Source: Oscillospiraceae bacterium (GTDB taxonomy: Bacteria; Bacillota; Clostridia; UBA1381). Taken from it: 44,306 nucleotides of DNA. The notes below the pieces were generated by a model. The model had not been told where the DNA came from and did not search any database. It was given only the letters and a program-made list of their open reading frames with translations. Shown piece after piece: positions 16,731-27,761 of the stretch. The stretch covers positions 1-44,306 of the forward strand of contig SVJN01000003.1 of assembly GCA_015068965.1 (NCBI GenBank), written 5' to 3'. Numbering within the stretch: the first letter of the stretch is position 1; every line of letters begins with the position of its first letter. The translations under genes and the position numbers were made by a program.

Positions 16731-17864
16731 ATGAAAAAAATCATTACAACACTATTGATGGTTTCCTGTCTCTTAACCGCCGCCTATGCCGCGGAAACAG
16801 ACGAATATCCCTGGGCAAAGGAAGCGGTGGACTACTGCGTGGAGCATGAGATATTGCACGGCATGGAGGACGGTTCGCTTGCTTTGGGTGAGACAATTAC
16901 CCGGGAACAGACGGCTAAGCTATTGGTTTCTACCTTTTTGCCGGATTCAGTAAACGAGGAAAATACCGTAACCGAGTTTGCCGACATCTGGCAGACTCGT
17001 TGGTCTGCGCCTTATATCGCAGTTTATCAGAATTATATGAAGAAAAAAGAGCTTGTATTCAATCCGCAGGAGGAAATTACAAGGGAAGAGTTTTGTGCCG
17101 GGCTGGTTATGGTTTCGGGACTTACAGAGGGGAATATCAGAAACCGCACCATTTTAGAGGAAAACTTTTCCGATGCAGACGAGGTGGACAAGGACTATCA
17201 ACGGCTTTTATGTATTGCGGTAGAACGCGGATATATGCTTGGCAGTGAGCAGAAGCTGAATCCGAAGGAAAAGCTGACCCGTGTGGAGGCTTGTTCGCTG
17301 ATTTATCGTGTGATTCAGGCAAAGGATGGAGAACGACTTTCTTTGGGGGTAACACCTTCCGAAACGCAGATGATTGGAGAGCCGCAGGTTCGTATTGAGC
17401 AGGCGAAAAAATGGGCAGAAGAAAATAACGCCTCGGAGAATTTTGTGTTAGCGGCTGATTTTTACTGGCAGTATGGCGAATTAACCGGCATCCGTCCGGA
17501 AATTTTGTATGCACAGTCGGCAAAGGAAACCGCATTCGGACGATACGGCGGCAGAGTCCTGCCGGAGCAGAACAATTTTGCCGGAATCAAAACCAAAACG
17601 GCAACCGGTGATGAAACCTATGACCACGAAACCTTTGCAACGCAGGAGGATGGTGTGCGTGGGCATTTCAATCATATGAGCGCTTATCTTGGCTTGGAAC
17701 CGATTGGTGAGCCGCACGAAAGATATTTTTCGGTCAGCAAGATGACCTGGGCAGGAACCATCAAGACCCTGGAGGATCTGGGCGGACGGTGGTGTCCGGA
17801 TTTATATTACGGCTACAGTATTCTGCATCACTTCATCACACCGATGATGGAAACAGAAGTATAA
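16731..17864 (+). CDS. Secreted SLH-repeat protein with C-terminal glucosaminidase-like (lysozyme fold) domain
   Basis: Signal peptide MKKIITTLLMVSCLLTAAYAA; SLH-like repeats (WAKEAVDYCVEHEILHG, ITREQTAKLLV, LTRVEACSLIYRV); GIRPEILYAQSAKETAFGRYGG...NNFAGIK. Confidence 0.8.
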   Translation: MKKIITTLLMVSCLLTAAYAAETDEYPWAKEAVDYCVEHEILHGMEDGSLALGETITREQTAKLLVSTFLPDSVNEENTVTEFADIWQTRWSAPYIAVYQNYMKKKELVFNPQEEITREEFCAGLVMVSGLTEGNIRNRTILEENFSDADEVDKDYQRLLCIAVERGYMLGSEQKLNPKEKLTRVEACSLIYRVIQAKDGERLSLGVTPSETQMIGEPQVRIEQAKKWAEENNASENFVLAADFYWQYGELTGIRPEILYAQSAKETAFGRYGGRVLPEQNNFAGIKTKTATGDETYDHETFATQEDGVRGHFNHMSAYLGLEPIGEPHERYFSVSKMTWAGTIKTLEDLGGRWCPDLYYGYSILHHFITPMMETEV

Positions 17865-17874
17865 GGGTGAGAAA

Positions 17875-19767
17875 ATGTTATTGAATGTACACAATCTGAA
17901 AAAATCATTCGGGGATGAACTGTTATTTGACCGGGTGAGCTTTTCGGTCGATGACCATGATAAAATCGGGTTTGTCGGCATCAACGGTGCCGGGAAATCG
18001 ACACTCATTAAAATATTATTAGGGGAAATGAGTTATGATTCCGGCGAGGTGTTCAAAAACCGGTTTACCAAAATCGGCTACTTAGACCAATATGCCTGCA
18101 ACGACTCAGAGCTGAGTGTGCTGGAGGAAACCCTGACCGTCTATCAGGATGTGATGACGATTGAGCAGGAGTTAGAGGAAATTCGCTGGGATATTGAGCA
18201 GAAAAACGGGGATTTAGAGCAGTTGGTAGAACGGCAGAATAAGCTTTCGGAGCAGTTTGCCCAACGGGATGGATTCGTATACCGAAGCAAAGCCCGGGCA
18301 ACCCTCTTGGGACTTGGCTTTTCGGAGGAGGAATTTTCTCTGCCCGTCAAAGCACTTTCAGGGGGACAGAAAACCAGGGTTTCTTTGGGTAAAATTCTTT
18401 TGTCCGATGCAAATCTGCTCTTTTTGGACGAGCCGACCAACCACTTAGACATTGCCTCGGTGGAATGGCTGGAGGAATTTCTGGTTGCCTATAAGGGTGC
18501 ATTTATCATCATTTCGCATGACCGGTATTTTCTCGACAAGGTGACCAACAAAACCTTTGAATTAAAATCCGGGAATTTCTATTCCATGAACGGAAACTAT
18601 AGTGCCTATGCGGCACAAAGCGAAATCGCACAGCTCTCAGCAGAACGCAAATATGAAAATATCCAGCGGGAAATTAAGCGGTTAGAGGGCATTGTTGAGC
18701 AACAACGCCGATGGAACCGGGAAAAGAATATCAAAACGGCAGAAAGCAAGCAAAAGGTCATAGATAAGTTAAAGGAAGACTTGGTGGAACCGGATGAAGT
18801 ACCGGAGGAGACGGCATTTTCCTTCCGTGCCTTTGCAGGCGGCGGAAAGGATACCCTCATTTGTGAGGAGCTGGCAAAGCGGTTTGATGAGGAATTCTTA
18901 TTTGAACACGTCAGCCTGCACATTACCAAGGGCGAAAAGGTCTTTTTAGTAGGTGCAAACGGATGCGGAAAAACAACCTTGTTAAAAATTATCACCGGTG
19001 CGTATGAGCCAACCCGGGGTGATTTTAAAATCGGAGCAAATACCTTTTTAGGCTACTATGACCAGATTCAGGAAAATCTGCATTTAGATAAGACCATTTT
19101 GGACGAGGTCTGGGACGAATATCCCAAAATGACCGAAACCCAGATTCGCAATGCCTTGGCGGCGTTTTTATTCCGTGGGGAGGATGTGTTCAAGGAAATC
19201 AAAACTCTTTCGGGTGGTGAACGTGCCCGGGTGGAGCTGGTCAAGCTGATATTAAAGGAAGTCAACTTCTTACTCCTGGACGAGCCGACCAACCACCTGG
19301 ATATCGGTTCTCGTGAGGCGTTGGAAAAGGCACTTTCTGCGTATGACGGCACCCTCTTGTGTGTATCGCATGACCGTTATTTTATGAACCGTCTGGCGAC
19401 GAAAATCGTAGAGCTTCAGAAGGACGGTATCCGGGTATTTGACGGAAACTATGACGATTATTTAGAACGCATCCGCAACACCAAGCCGGTGCAGGAGCAA
19501 TCGGGCGGTCAGGATTATCGGGAACAAAAGCGGCTTGCGGCAGAAAAACGCAAAAAAGCCAATCAGTTAGAGCGAACTGAGCAGGAAATTGAGGTGACCG
19601 AGCAGGCAATTGAAACACTCAATGCTGAGCTGGAAAAGCCGGAAATTGCACAGGATTATGAAAAGGTGCAGGAAATCTCGGTACAAATCGGAGAACAAAA
19701 TGAGAAATTGGAACAGCTATACCAGCAATGGGAACAGCTGCATCAGGAATTGGAGGAGCTGGAATGA
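17875..19767 (+). CDS. ABC-F family ATP-binding protein
   Basis: Two ABC domains ([28 protein letters not shown]), [28 protein letters not shown] twice, ABC-F linker, C-terminal coiled coil. Confidence 0.93.
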   Translation: MLLNVHNLKKSFGDELLFDRVSFSVDDHDKIGFVGINGAGKSTLIKILLGEMSYDSGEVFKNRFTKIGYLDQYACNDSELSVLEETLTVYQDVMTIEQELEEIRWDIEQKNGDLEQLVERQNKLSEQFAQRDGFVYRSKARATLLGLGFSEEEFSLPVKALSGGQKTRVSLGKILLSDANLLFLDEPTNHLDIASVEWLEEFLVAYKGAFIIISHDRYFLDKVTNKTFELKSGNFYSMNGNYSAYAAQSEIAQLSAERKYENIQREIKRLEGIVEQQRRWNREKNIKTAESKQKVIDKLKEDLVEPDEVPEETAFSFRAFAGGGKDTLICEELAKRFDEEFLFEHVSLHITKGEKVFLVGANGCGKTTLLKIITGAYEPTRGDFKIGANTFLGYYDQIQENLHLDKTILDEVWDEYPKMTETQIRNALAAFLFRGEDVFKEIKTLSGGERARVELVKLILKEVNFLLLDEPTNHLDIGSREALEKALSAYDGTLLCVSHDRYFMNRLATKIVELQKDGIRVFDGNYDDYLERIRNTKPVQEQSGGQDYREQKRLAAEKRKKANQLERTEQEIEVTEQAIETLNAELEKPEIAQDYEKVQEISVQIGEQNEKLEQLYQQWEQLHQELEELE

Positions 19768-20213
19768 GAGCAGTTATTCAACGGGTAAAATCTGCCGAGG
19801 TAACGGTGGATGGTGCAACAATCGGCAAAATCGGGCAGGGAATTCTGGTGTTTTTGGGAGTTGCAGATGAGGACAATGAGCAGGATATGAAATATCTTGC
19901 CGATAAAATCATCGGACTGCGGATTTTTGAGGATGAGAACGAGAAAATGAATCTTTCCTTGCAGGATGTTGGAGGTAGCTTGCTGATTGTGTCGCAGTTT
20001 ACTCTTTACGGCGATTGCAGAAAGGGCAGACGTCCCAGCTTTGACGGTGCCGGAAAGCCCGACCATGCAAACCGTCTTTATGAGGAAATGATTTCCTACT
20101 GCAAGCAGCAGAATGTCCCGACCGAGCATGGACAGTTTGCCGCAGATATGCAGGTCACATTGCAAAATGACGGTCCGGTTACCCTGATGCTGGACAGCAA
20201 GAAACTTTTTTAG
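19764..20213 (+). CDS. dtd: D-aminoacyl-tRNA deacylase
   Basis: [58 protein letters not shown] overlap with the ABC-F stop. Confidence 0.95.
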   Translation: MRAVIQRVKSAEVTVDGATIGKIGQGILVFLGVADEDNEQDMKYLADKIIGLRIFEDENEKMNLSLQDVGGSLLIVSQFTLYGDCRKGRRPSFDGAGKPDHANRLYEEMISYCKQQNVPTEHGQFAADMQVTLQNDGPVTLMLDSKKLF

Positions 20214-20229
20214 AAAGAACTGATACAAG

Positions 20230-21591
20230 ATGAAAAGTAAAACAACCTATATCTGTTCCGAATGTGGCTACCAGACTGCAAAATGGATGGGAAAATGCCC
20301 TGCCTGCAATGAGTGGAACACCCTGCAGGAGACGATTATAGAGGAAAAAAGTAAAACGGCAGGTGCAAAATCAATCGGAAGTGTGACGCAGCAACGTCTG
20401 CCGAAAAAAATCCGTGAAATTGAAATGACCGAGGAAATCCGTACCTCAACCGGAATGCGTGAGTTAGACCGTGTATTGGGTGGCGGTATCGTCAAGGGTT
20501 CGCTGATTTTGGTCGGCGGTGACCCGGGAATCGGAAAATCCACCCTGCTTTTGCAGATTTGCCAAAAAATCGGACAGACGATTTTATATGTTTCGGGTGA
20601 GGAATCGGAGCGGCAGATTAAAATGCGTGCCGCACGTTTGGGTGTGGATACCGATTTGTTATATCTGATTTCGGAAAATAATGTGGAAAGCATTCTTTCC
20701 GCAATTGATGCAGTCAATCCGGAGATTGTGATTATCGACTCCATTCAGACGATGAACTGCTCCGAAATCACCTCGGCACCCGGTAGCGTTCCGCAGGTAA
20801 GAGAGGCAACCAATGCCTTTATGCAGGTGGCAAAATCAAGGCATATTGCCATGTTTATTGTCGGTCATGTTACCAAGGACGGTGCCCTGGCAGGACCGAG
20901 AGTGTTAGAGCATATGGTGGATAGTGTCCTCTATTTTGAGGGGGACCGCCAGCTTTCCTTCCGGATTTTGCGTGCGGTCAAAAACCGGTTTGGTTCCACC
21001 AACGAAATCGGTGTATTTGATATGAAAAACGATGGACTCTCCGAAGTGGAAAATCCTTCAGCGGCATTGTTGGAGGGCAGAAACTCCAACTATTCCGGAA
21101 GCAGTATCGTCTGTGCGATGGAGGGAAGCCGTGGCGTGCTTGCCGAGGTGCAGGCGCTGGTGGCACCGGTCGGGTTCGGAAATCCGAGAAGAATGTCGTC
21201 GGGAATTGATTTAAACCGTGTGCTTCTGATGATTGCCGTGCTGGAAAAACGTGCCGGAGTCAGACTCTCCTCCTCCGATGTTTATATCAATGTTGCAGGC
21301 GGTCTGCGGATTGATGAAACAGCGGTGGACTTAGGTGTTTGTGCGGCAATTGCAAGTAGTGCAAGAGATTTTACTGTCCCGGAAGAGCTTGTATTTATCG
21401 GGGAAGTTGGCTTGGGCGGTGAGCTTCGCTCGGTGTCACAACTGGAAAAACGCCTGCACGAAGCGAAAAAACTCGGCTTTTCCAAAGCAATTGTTCCGAA
21501 ACGGTCATTGTCCGGCGTGCGTGTACCACAGGACTTTGAGGTTATCGGGGCGGTAACCTTGGCAGATGCTTTGCGGCTGATTCAGAAATAG
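20230..21591 (+). CDS. radA: DNA repair protein RadA
   Basis: CSECGYQTAKWMGKCPACNEWNT zinc finger, GGDPGIGKSTLLLQ, KNRFGSTNEIGVF, Lon-like C-terminus. Confidence 0.96.
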   Translation: MKSKTTYICSECGYQTAKWMGKCPACNEWNTLQETIIEEKSKTAGAKSIGSVTQQRLPKKIREIEMTEEIRTSTGMRELDRVLGGGIVKGSLILVGGDPGIGKSTLLLQICQKIGQTILYVSGEESERQIKMRAARLGVDTDLLYLISENNVESILSAIDAVNPEIVIIDSIQTMNCSEITSAPGSVPQVREATNAFMQVAKSRHIAMFIVGHVTKDGALAGPRVLEHMVDSVLYFEGDRQLSFRILRAVKNRFGSTNEIGVFDMKNDGLSEVENPSAALLEGRNSNYSGSSIVCAMEGSRGVLAEVQALVAPVGFGNPRRMSSGIDLNRVLLMIAVLEKRAGVRLSSSDVYINVAGGLRIDETAVDLGVCAAIASSARDFTVPEELVFIGEVGLGGELRSVSQLEKRLHEAKKLGFSKAIVPKRSLSGVRVPQDFEVIGAVTLADALRLIQK

Positions 21592-21608
21592 GGAAGGAAA
21601 GAAAAACA

Positions 21609-22451
21609 ATGAAAATACAATATTTAGGTACTGCGGCGGCAGAAGGAACTCCGGCATTATTTTGTAACTGTAAAATCTGTACCCGTGCAAGGGAGTTGGG
21701 CGGTAAGGAATTCCGCACCCGGTCGCAGGCGTTGATTGACGGAAATCTGTTGATTGATTTTCCGGCAGATACCTATATGCATTGCTTAAACAACGGAATT
21801 GACCTGACCACAATCAAGAATGTTCTGATTACGCACAATCATTCCGATCATCTTTATGTGGATGATATTGTGATGCGTTTTCCGGGCTTTTCTAATCAGG
21901 GCGAAGAAAATCCGATTACCTTTTTCGGAACCCATGGGGTGATGCAGGCAATTAACGGACATATCTACCGGAAGAACTATAATCCCTCTGCGTGGATTAA
22001 AACACAAGCGCTGGTTTATTATCAACCGGAAATGGTGGGGGAATACCGTGTGACGGCTTTAGAGGCAGTACATGACCAGGGGGCTTGCCCGGCAATCTAT
22101 ATCATTGAAAATCCGGCGGGAAAAAGGCTTTTGTATGCACATGATACCGACTATTTCAAGGATTCTGTCTGGGAATATCTGGAACAGAATCCGATGCACT
22201 TTGATTTTGTTTCTCTGGATTGTACCAACGGAAATATGAAAAAGGTGGACTATATTGGGCATATGAGCCTGGATGTGAATATTCGGGTAAAGGAACACCT
22301 GATGCAGATTGGCTGTGCGGATGAAAAAACGGTATTTTGCTGTAATCATTTTTCACATAATGCAGATGATGTGCTTTATGAAACCTTTGCTCCGCTTGCA
22401 GAGAAAGAAGGATTCCTGACCTCCTATGACGGGATGGAAGTGTCTTTTTAA
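21609..22451 (+). CDS. MBL-fold metallohydrolase (PhnP-like)
   Basis: MKIQYLGTAAAEGTPALFCNCKICTRARELGGKEFRTRSQ, LITHNHSDHLYVDD. Confidence 0.85.
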   Translation: MKIQYLGTAAAEGTPALFCNCKICTRARELGGKEFRTRSQALIDGNLLIDFPADTYMHCLNNGIDLTTIKNVLITHNHSDHLYVDDIVMRFPGFSNQGEENPITFFGTHGVMQAINGHIYRKNYNPSAWIKTQALVYYQPEMVGEYRVTALEAVHDQGACPAIYIIENPAGKRLLYAHDTDYFKDSVWEYLEQNPMHFDFVSLDCTNGNMKKVDYIGHMSLDVNIRVKEHLMQIGCADEKTVFCCNHFSHNADDVLYETFAPLAEKEGFLTSYDGMEVSF

Positions 22452-22534
22452 TAGACTGTTATGTAGAGAATTGTTATGAGAAGGCTTGATATGAGACTAA
22501 GTAAAATTACATAGAAATAAAGGAGAAATGAGAT

Positions 22535-22975
22535 ATGTTAAAAGGAATTCCGAGAGTTTTATCCCCTGAGCTTTTAAAGGTTTTATGTGAGATGGGACAT
22601 AGTGACACAATTGTCATTGCTGACGGAAATTTTCCGGCAGAAACAATTGGAAAGAATGCGATTGTGGTACGTGCTGACGGTCATGGTGTTCCGGAAATAC
22701 TTGAGGCGATTTTAAAAGTTTTTCCGCTTGATACCTATGTCGATTATCCGGTATCTCTGATGCAGGTGATGCCCGGAGATGATGTAAAAACGCCTATTTG
22801 GGATGTTTATAAAGAGATTGTTTCTGAGGCAGATGATAGGGGAGATAAAGTTTTTGCAGAAGTTGAGCGCTTTGAATTTTATGAAAAAGCAAAAAAGGCA
22901 TATGCTATTATTGCTACCGGAGAAACTGCAGTTTATGCAAACATAATGCTGCAAAAGGGCGTTGTCATTGCATGA
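22535..22975 (+). CDS. fucU: RbsD/FucU family sugar mutarotase (fucose mutarotase-like)
   Basis: MLKGIPRVLSPELLKVLCEMGHSDTIVIADGNFPAE...TGETAVYANIMLQKGVV. Confidence 0.85.
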   Translation: MLKGIPRVLSPELLKVLCEMGHSDTIVIADGNFPAETIGKNAIVVRADGHGVPEILEAILKVFPLDTYVDYPVSLMQVMPGDDVKTPIWDVYKEIVSEADDRGDKVFAEVERFEFYEKAKKAYAIIATGETAVYANIMLQKGVVIA

Positions 22976-23008
22976 GACAACGATAAAATCCGTTACGGGG
23001 AGTAATGC

Positions 23009-23037
23009 TTGACAATCCGTAAATTTTGTACTATAAT
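23009..23037 (+). promoter_or_regulatory. Consensus sigma-A promoter for ricT
   Basis: Perfect TTGACA-17 nt-TATAAT. Confidence 0.85.
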
Positions 23038-23069
23038 AAAAAGGTACAGAACAAAAAAGGAGAAAACGA

Positions 23070-23939
23070 ATGGCGATTATAGTAGGAGTCAGATTCAAGC
23101 CGGTCGGAAAGATTTATCACTTTGCGGCAGGAGATTTTGATATAAAAAAAGGTGACAGTGTCATCGTAGAAACCGCTCGCGGCGTTGAGTTGGGTGAGGT
23201 TGTTGTCGGACGGCACGAACTTCCGGATGAGCAGATTACAAAACCGCTAAAGCCGGTGATGCGACTGGCAACCGAGGCGGATTTTGCAATCCGGGAGGAG
23301 AACAAGAAAAAAGAGGCAGAAGCCTTTTTAATCTGTCTGGAAAAGATTAAAAAGCATGAGCTGGAAATGAAGCTGGTAGAGGTGGAATACACCTTTGATG
23401 CATCGAAAATTCTCTTCTATTTTACGGCAGAGGGAAGAGTGGATTTCCGTGAGCTGGTCAAAGATTTAGCAACCGTATTCCGTACCAGAATTGAGCTTCG
23501 GCAGATTGGTGTCCGGGACGAATCCAAAACCATCGGCAGTATCGGTGTATGCGGTCGGTCTTTGTGTTGTTCCCAGTTTTTGGGTGAGTTTGAACCGGTT
23601 TCTATCAAAATGGCAAAGGAACAGGGACTGAGCTTAAACCCCACCAAGATTTCGGGTGCTTGCGGCAGACTCATGTGTTGCTTAAAGTATGAGCAGGATG
23701 TCTATGAGGAACTTTTGAAGATTACACCGAAGCAGGGCTCTGTTGTCCAGACACCGATTGGTAAGGGTGTAGTAGAATATGTTAATATTTTAAAAGGTCT
23801 GGTTAAGGTCAAGATTGACGATGAACGGGAAAAGGCTGTGCAGGAGTTCCGTGTGGACGAGATAAAAATCCTCAAACGCTCCACGCAGGACAAAAATGCA
23901 GAAAAAATTGACGAAGAAATGCTAAAAAGTCTTGAATAA
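23070..23939 (+). CDS. ricT: PSP1-domain protein RicT (YaaT)
   Basis: YHFAAGDFDIKKGDSVIVETARGVELGEVV, GVCGRSLCCSQFLGEFEPVSIKMAKEQGLSLNPTKISGACGRLMCCLKYE. Confidence 0.93.
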   Translation: MAIIVGVRFKPVGKIYHFAAGDFDIKKGDSVIVETARGVELGEVVVGRHELPDEQITKPLKPVMRLATEADFAIREENKKKEAEAFLICLEKIKKHELEMKLVEVEYTFDASKILFYFTAEGRVDFRELVKDLATVFRTRIELRQIGVRDESKTIGSIGVCGRSLCCSQFLGEFEPVSIKMAKEQGLSLNPTKISGACGRLMCCLKYEQDVYEELLKITPKQGSVVQTPIGKGVVEYVNILKGLVKVKIDDEREKAVQEFRVDEIKILKRSTQDKNAEKIDEEMLKSLE

Positions 23940-24015
23940 TTCAAAAAAGTGTGATATACTGTAGAAAGTGCATAAGTTTTTATGCTTTTGACATTTTCAA
24001 AGGAGGTGTATTCCA

Positions 24016-24186
24016 ATGGCATACAAAATTAGTGATGCTTGCATCAGCTGTGGCGCATGTGCAGGTGAATGTCCTGTAAACGCAATTTCTGAAGGCGATT
24101 CCTTATATGTAATCGACGAAGGAGCTTGCATTGAGTGCGGAGCTTGTGCAGATGTTTGCCCGGTAGGTGCTCCGGAACAAGCGTAA
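24016..24186 (+). CDS. 2[4Fe-4S] ferredoxin, 56 aa
   Basis: MAYKISDACISCGACAGECPVNAISEGDSLYVIDEGACIECGACADVCPVGAPEQA, two CxxCxxCxxxCP motifs; AGGAGG SD. Below the track cutoff. Confidence 0.97.
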   Translation: MAYKISDACISCGACAGECPVNAISEGDSLYVIDEGACIECGACADVCPVGAPEQA

Positions 24187-24198
24187 TGATAAATTTGT

Positions 24199-24242
24199 AA
24201 GGGTATGAATCAAATGTAATTTGTTTCTACCCTTATTTTTTT
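24199..24242 (+). terminator. Rho-independent terminator after the ferredoxin gene
   Basis: AAGGGTA...CAAAT-GTA-ATTTG...TACCCTT followed by a T-rich tract. Confidence 0.8.
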
Positions 24243-24322
24243 GCAGAAAAAAGAGGAGGAATAAACAGAGTAATCTGCCTATTCCTATTGCGTTGTTCTT
24301 AGTTTGTGTAAAACAAAAAATT

Positions 24323-25297
24323 TTATGTATGTAATGTTGTGACGGAATCCCGTTTGATTAAAACAGTTTCAAAGACCTCCTGCACATGGGTTTGTGGGTG
24401 CGGATGCTTCAGGCGTTCTTGCAACAAATCAAATGCCCGGTTACATACTTGTAAAAAATCAACCTTTACTGAAGTCAAACGAATGCCCTGATAGTCAGAC
24501 GGTGAAATGTTATCCATTCCAATGATTGAAAAATCCTCCGGAACACAAAAACCGTTCCGCCTGATATGGTTGATTGCACCGAATGCAATATAGTCATAAG
24601 CCGCAACAATTGCAGTCGGACGTTTGGAAAGTGATAATAGCTTTTGCATACAATCCTCGCCTGCTTGTTCAAAACGGTAGTCGGAGGTAATCAGATATTC
24701 CTCCATTACAGGAAGCTTCTGCCGATTCATTGCTTTTACGAAATGCTCCTGTTTGCTGATGGTCAGTTTTTCGCCGATAAAGGCGATTTTTTTATGCCCG
24801 TTTTCCTTCAGATGCAGAATGGCATCATAAATTCCTTTGTTGGAAATTTGAATATGGTCGGCGTGGTCTGTTTTGTGGTTGGTTGCACCGATTTTTACAA
24901 CCGGAATTTCGTCGGTTGCGTGCGTCGGTGCATAACCGCCGATGCAGATAATACCGCTGACCTTGGCAAAGCATCGGCAGTAATGAAGAATATCCATTTC
25001 CTGCTGTCGGTCGAAATTTGTGGTAAAAAGCAAAAGAGCAGCACCCCAATCCCGGATTCGTTGCTCCAGGACATCTAAAAAAGCGGTATAGTAGGTGCTT
25101 CGGATTTCCGGACAGATAACTGCAATAATCGGTCGGTCATATTTTTCTTTATAATACTTTTCAAAGCAACCGTGTTCTTTTGCGATATCAAAAATATACT
25201 GTCTTGTCTCCGGAGCGATGTCCGAGCTTGCGGAAAAAGCCTTGGAAACTGTCGAAACAGAAACATGGGCAAGCTGTGCTAATTGACTCAGGTTCAA
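24323..25297 (-). CDS. LacI family transcriptional regulator
   Basis: MNLSQLAQLAHVSVSTVSKAFSASSDIAPETRQYIFDIAKEHG HTH; periplasmic-binding-like ligand domain. Confidence 0.93.
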   Translation of the reverse strand: MNLSQLAQLAHVSVSTVSKAFSASSDIAPETRQYIFDIAKEHGCFEKYYKEKYDRPIIAVICPEIRSTYYTAFLDVLEQRIRDWGAALLLFTTNFDRQQEMDILHYCRCFAKVSGIICIGGYAPTHATDEIPVVKIGATNHKTDHADHIQISNKGIYDAILHLKENGHKKIAFIGEKLTISKQEHFVKAMNRQKLPVMEEYLITSDYRFEQAGEDCMQKLLSLSKRPTAIVAAYDYIAFGAINHIRRNGFCVPEDFSIIGMDNISPSDYQGIRLTSVKVDFLQVCNRAFDLLQERLKHPHPQTHVQEVFETVLIKRDSVTTLHT

Positions 25298-25397
25298 ACA
25301 AATCCGCTCCTTTCTTTATTCACATATTATATATGATTCGTTGAAAAAAGGCAATAGGGAAAAAACATTTTTCAGAAAAAGTGTTTTCTCTGGTGGG

Positions 25398-25425
25398 CAT
25401 ATCCGGATTCTTTTTCTCATATACA
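25398..25425 (+). promoter_or_regulatory. Candidate sigma-E promoter for spoIVA
   Basis: GCATATC-14 nt-CATATACAT, compared by eye with the known sigma-E pattern; spoIVA is sigma-E-dependent in Bacillus subtilis. Confidence 0.4.
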
Positions 25426-25461
25426 TATACCAACCTGTACGAAAATAAAGGAGGATAAACA

Positions 25462-26940
25462 ATGGCAGAGTACAATTTATATCAGGATATCAGCGAACGC
25501 TCGGGCGGAGATGTCTATATCGGTGTGGTCGGTCCGGTCAGAACCGGAAAATCTACCTTCATCAAACGGTTTATGGACTTGTTGGTAATTCCGAACATTC
25601 CGAATGTTTATCAGGCAGAGCGAGCACGGGATGAATTGCCGCAGTCGGCGGCAGGCAGAACCATCATGACAACCGAACCGAAATTCATTCCAAATGAAGC
25701 AATTCCGATTTCTCTGGGAGAAAATGCAAATCTTAAGGTTCGCATGATTGATTGCGTCGGCTATGTGGTGGACGGTTCGCTTGGCTACATTGAGGAGGAT
25801 ACCCCTCGGATGGTCAGCACTCCTTGGTTTGAGCAACCCATTCCTTTTCATGAGGCGGCAGAAATCGGAACAAAAAAGGTTATTACCGAGCATTCTACCA
25901 TTGGTCTGGTCGTAACGACAGACGGAAGCATTACCGAGATTGCAAGAGAGGATTATGTATCGGCAGAACAACGTGTAATCCGTGAGTTAAAAGCAATTGA
26001 CAAGCCGTTTGTTGTGCTTTTGAATTCCACAACCCCGAATGCCGCAAAGACTCAGAAATTGCGTGAGCAGATGGAGGAGCAGTACGAGGTTCCGGTGCTT
26101 GCGGTCAACTGTGAGGAGTTGACAGCAGAGGATATCAATCGGGTGATTGAGACGGTTCTGTTTGAGTTTCCGCTAAGAGAAATCAATATCCGGATGCCTT
26201 CCTGGGTGGAGAGTCTGGATGCAGAGCATTGGCTGGGGAAAGCGGTGTATCAATCGGTTCTGGAGCAGGTGCAGTCGGTGGAAAAAATCCGTCATGCAAG
26301 AAAGCTTGCCGAGGGGCTTGGGCGGTGCGAATATATAGAAAGCTGCCGGATTGACGGTATGGATTTAGGGCAGGGGAATGTTGTAGTTGATTTGAGCTTT
26401 CCGGAATCGTTGTTTTATCGGATTCTGGGCGAAACCTCCGGCTTTGAGATAGAGAATGAGGAAAAGCTGATTCAACTGATTAAGGAACTTTCAAAAATCA
26501 AGACGGAATATGATAAAATTGCATTTGCCTTGCATGAGGTTCGGGAAAAAGGCTATGGAATTGTCTCCCCCGGCACAGAGGAAATGACATTGGATGAACC
26601 AAAAATTGTGAAACAAGGCGGAAAATTCGGGGTTAAACTAAAGGCATCAGCACCGAGTATACATATGATTCGTGCGGATATTGAAACAGAAGTCAGCCCG
26701 ATTGTGGGGACAGAAAAACAGTCGGAGGAATTGGTTCGTTACTTATTAGAAGAATTTGAAGCTGATCCGGCAAAAATATGGGAGTCCAACATTTTCGGAA
26801 AGTCACTCTATGAGCTGGTCAACGAAGGGTTACACAATAAGCTTGGAAAAATGCCGGATGAGGCACGGTTAAAACTAAAGGAAACTCTGCAGCGGATTAT
26901 TAATGAAGGAAGCGGTGGCTTGATTTGCATTATTCTTTAA
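25462..26940 (+). CDS. spoIVA: Stage IV sporulation protein A
   Basis: MAEYNLYQDISERSGGDVYIGVVGPVRTGKSTFIKRFMDLLVIPNI... characteristic N-terminus; 492 aa. Confidence 0.97.
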   Translation: MAEYNLYQDISERSGGDVYIGVVGPVRTGKSTFIKRFMDLLVIPNIPNVYQAERARDELPQSAAGRTIMTTEPKFIPNEAIPISLGENANLKVRMIDCVGYVVDGSLGYIEEDTPRMVSTPWFEQPIPFHEAAEIGTKKVITEHSTIGLVVTTDGSITEIAREDYVSAEQRVIRELKAIDKPFVVLLNSTTPNAAKTQKLREQMEEQYEVPVLAVNCEELTAEDINRVIETVLFEFPLREINIRMPSWVESLDAEHWLGKAVYQSVLEQVQSVEKIRHARKLAEGLGRCEYIESCRIDGMDLGQGNVVVDLSFPESLFYRILGETSGFEIENEEKLIQLIKELSKIKTEYDKIAFALHEVREKGYGIVSPGTEEMTLDEPKIVKQGGKFGVKLKASAPSIHMIRADIETEVSPIVGTEKQSEELVRYLLEEFEADPAKIWESNIFGKSLYELVNEGLHNKLGKMPDEARLKLKETLQRIINEGSGGLICIIL

Positions 26941-26942
26941 AA

Positions 26943-27611
26943 ATGATTCTTCCGCTTTGTTTTATGCTGCTGCTTTGTGCCTGTGAGCAGGGCACAATCA
27001 GAATGAAAACGGAGCAAAAGCAATATGAAACGGAGAATGCCTTGGTGGAAATGGAAATTGCGCAGTTTTTTGGGTTTTCTGAGGAAGAATTTGAAAAAAA
27101 GCTGAATCAGGAGCTTCAAAAAGAAGCAGACGGCTGGTTGGAACTGCTTGAAAAAAGCGAAGGAATGCCGGAGTATGAAAAGAGACAGCTCCGCCTTACC
27201 CCGATGGTTACCTATAACCAAAACGGAATGTTAAGCTTTTATACGGAAAGCTATTTGTTTTGCGAAGGAGTGCATGGAAGCAAAAATCGGGTTGCAAGAA
27301 CGGTGGATTTACAGGCTAATCGGCAGATGTTATTGTCGGAATTGTTTTTAGATGATGCGTATCTGAAATTTCTGAACCAGCGGATTGCCGATATTGTGGA
27401 AAAAAATCCGGAGGAGTACCATGATTTGTGGGAAAAACCGCTGGTGGGGAGTATGCACGAGCAGTTTTTCTATCTTGGGGAGGATGGACTTGTGATATTT
27501 TTTCCGCCTTATGAGCTGTCCTATTATGCAAGGGGCTTTGTCGAATTTACGATTCCGTACGAAATCCTGTCCGGTTATTTGAAACCGGAATATCGGAGAA
27601 TGGTTGGGTGA
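26943..27611 (+). CDS. Secreted DUF3298/RsiV-like lipoprotein
   Basis: Signal MILPLCFMLLLCAC (lipobox); FCEGVHGSKNRVARTVDLQANRQMLLSELF, FLGEDGLVIFFPPYELSYYARG. Confidence 0.75.
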   Translation: MILPLCFMLLLCACEQGTIRMKTEQKQYETENALVEMEIAQFFGFSEEEFEKKLNQELQKEADGWLELLEKSEGMPEYEKRQLRLTPMVTYNQNGMLSFYTESYLFCEGVHGSKNRVARTVDLQANRQMLLSELFLDDAYLKFLNQRIADIVEKNPEEYHDLWEKPLVGSMHEQFFYLGEDGLVIFFPPYELSYYARGFVEFTIPYEILSGYLKPEYRRMVG

Positions 27612-27616
27612 AATCA

Positions 27617-27657
27617 AAAAGGGGTAAAGCGATTTAATGACGTTTTACCTCTTTTTA
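27617..27657 (+). terminator. Rho-independent terminator after the RsiV-like gene
   Basis: AAAAAGGGGTAAAGCG...CGTTTTACCTCTTTTT. Confidence 0.7.
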
Positions 27658-27737
27658 AAATGAGTGTAAATTCTTTTACAAGGCTGTAGAACGCAATGGA
27701 ACAAAATCTAAGATACGTTTTAGAATATAAATCTATC

Positions 27738-27761
27738 TTTTATACAAGTTTTTGTATAAAA
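27738..27761. promoter_or_regulatory. Operator-like perfect 10-bp inverted repeat
   Basis: TTTTATACAA-GTTT-TTGTATAAAA, about 30 bp upstream of a TATAAT at 27790-27795. Confidence 0.4.
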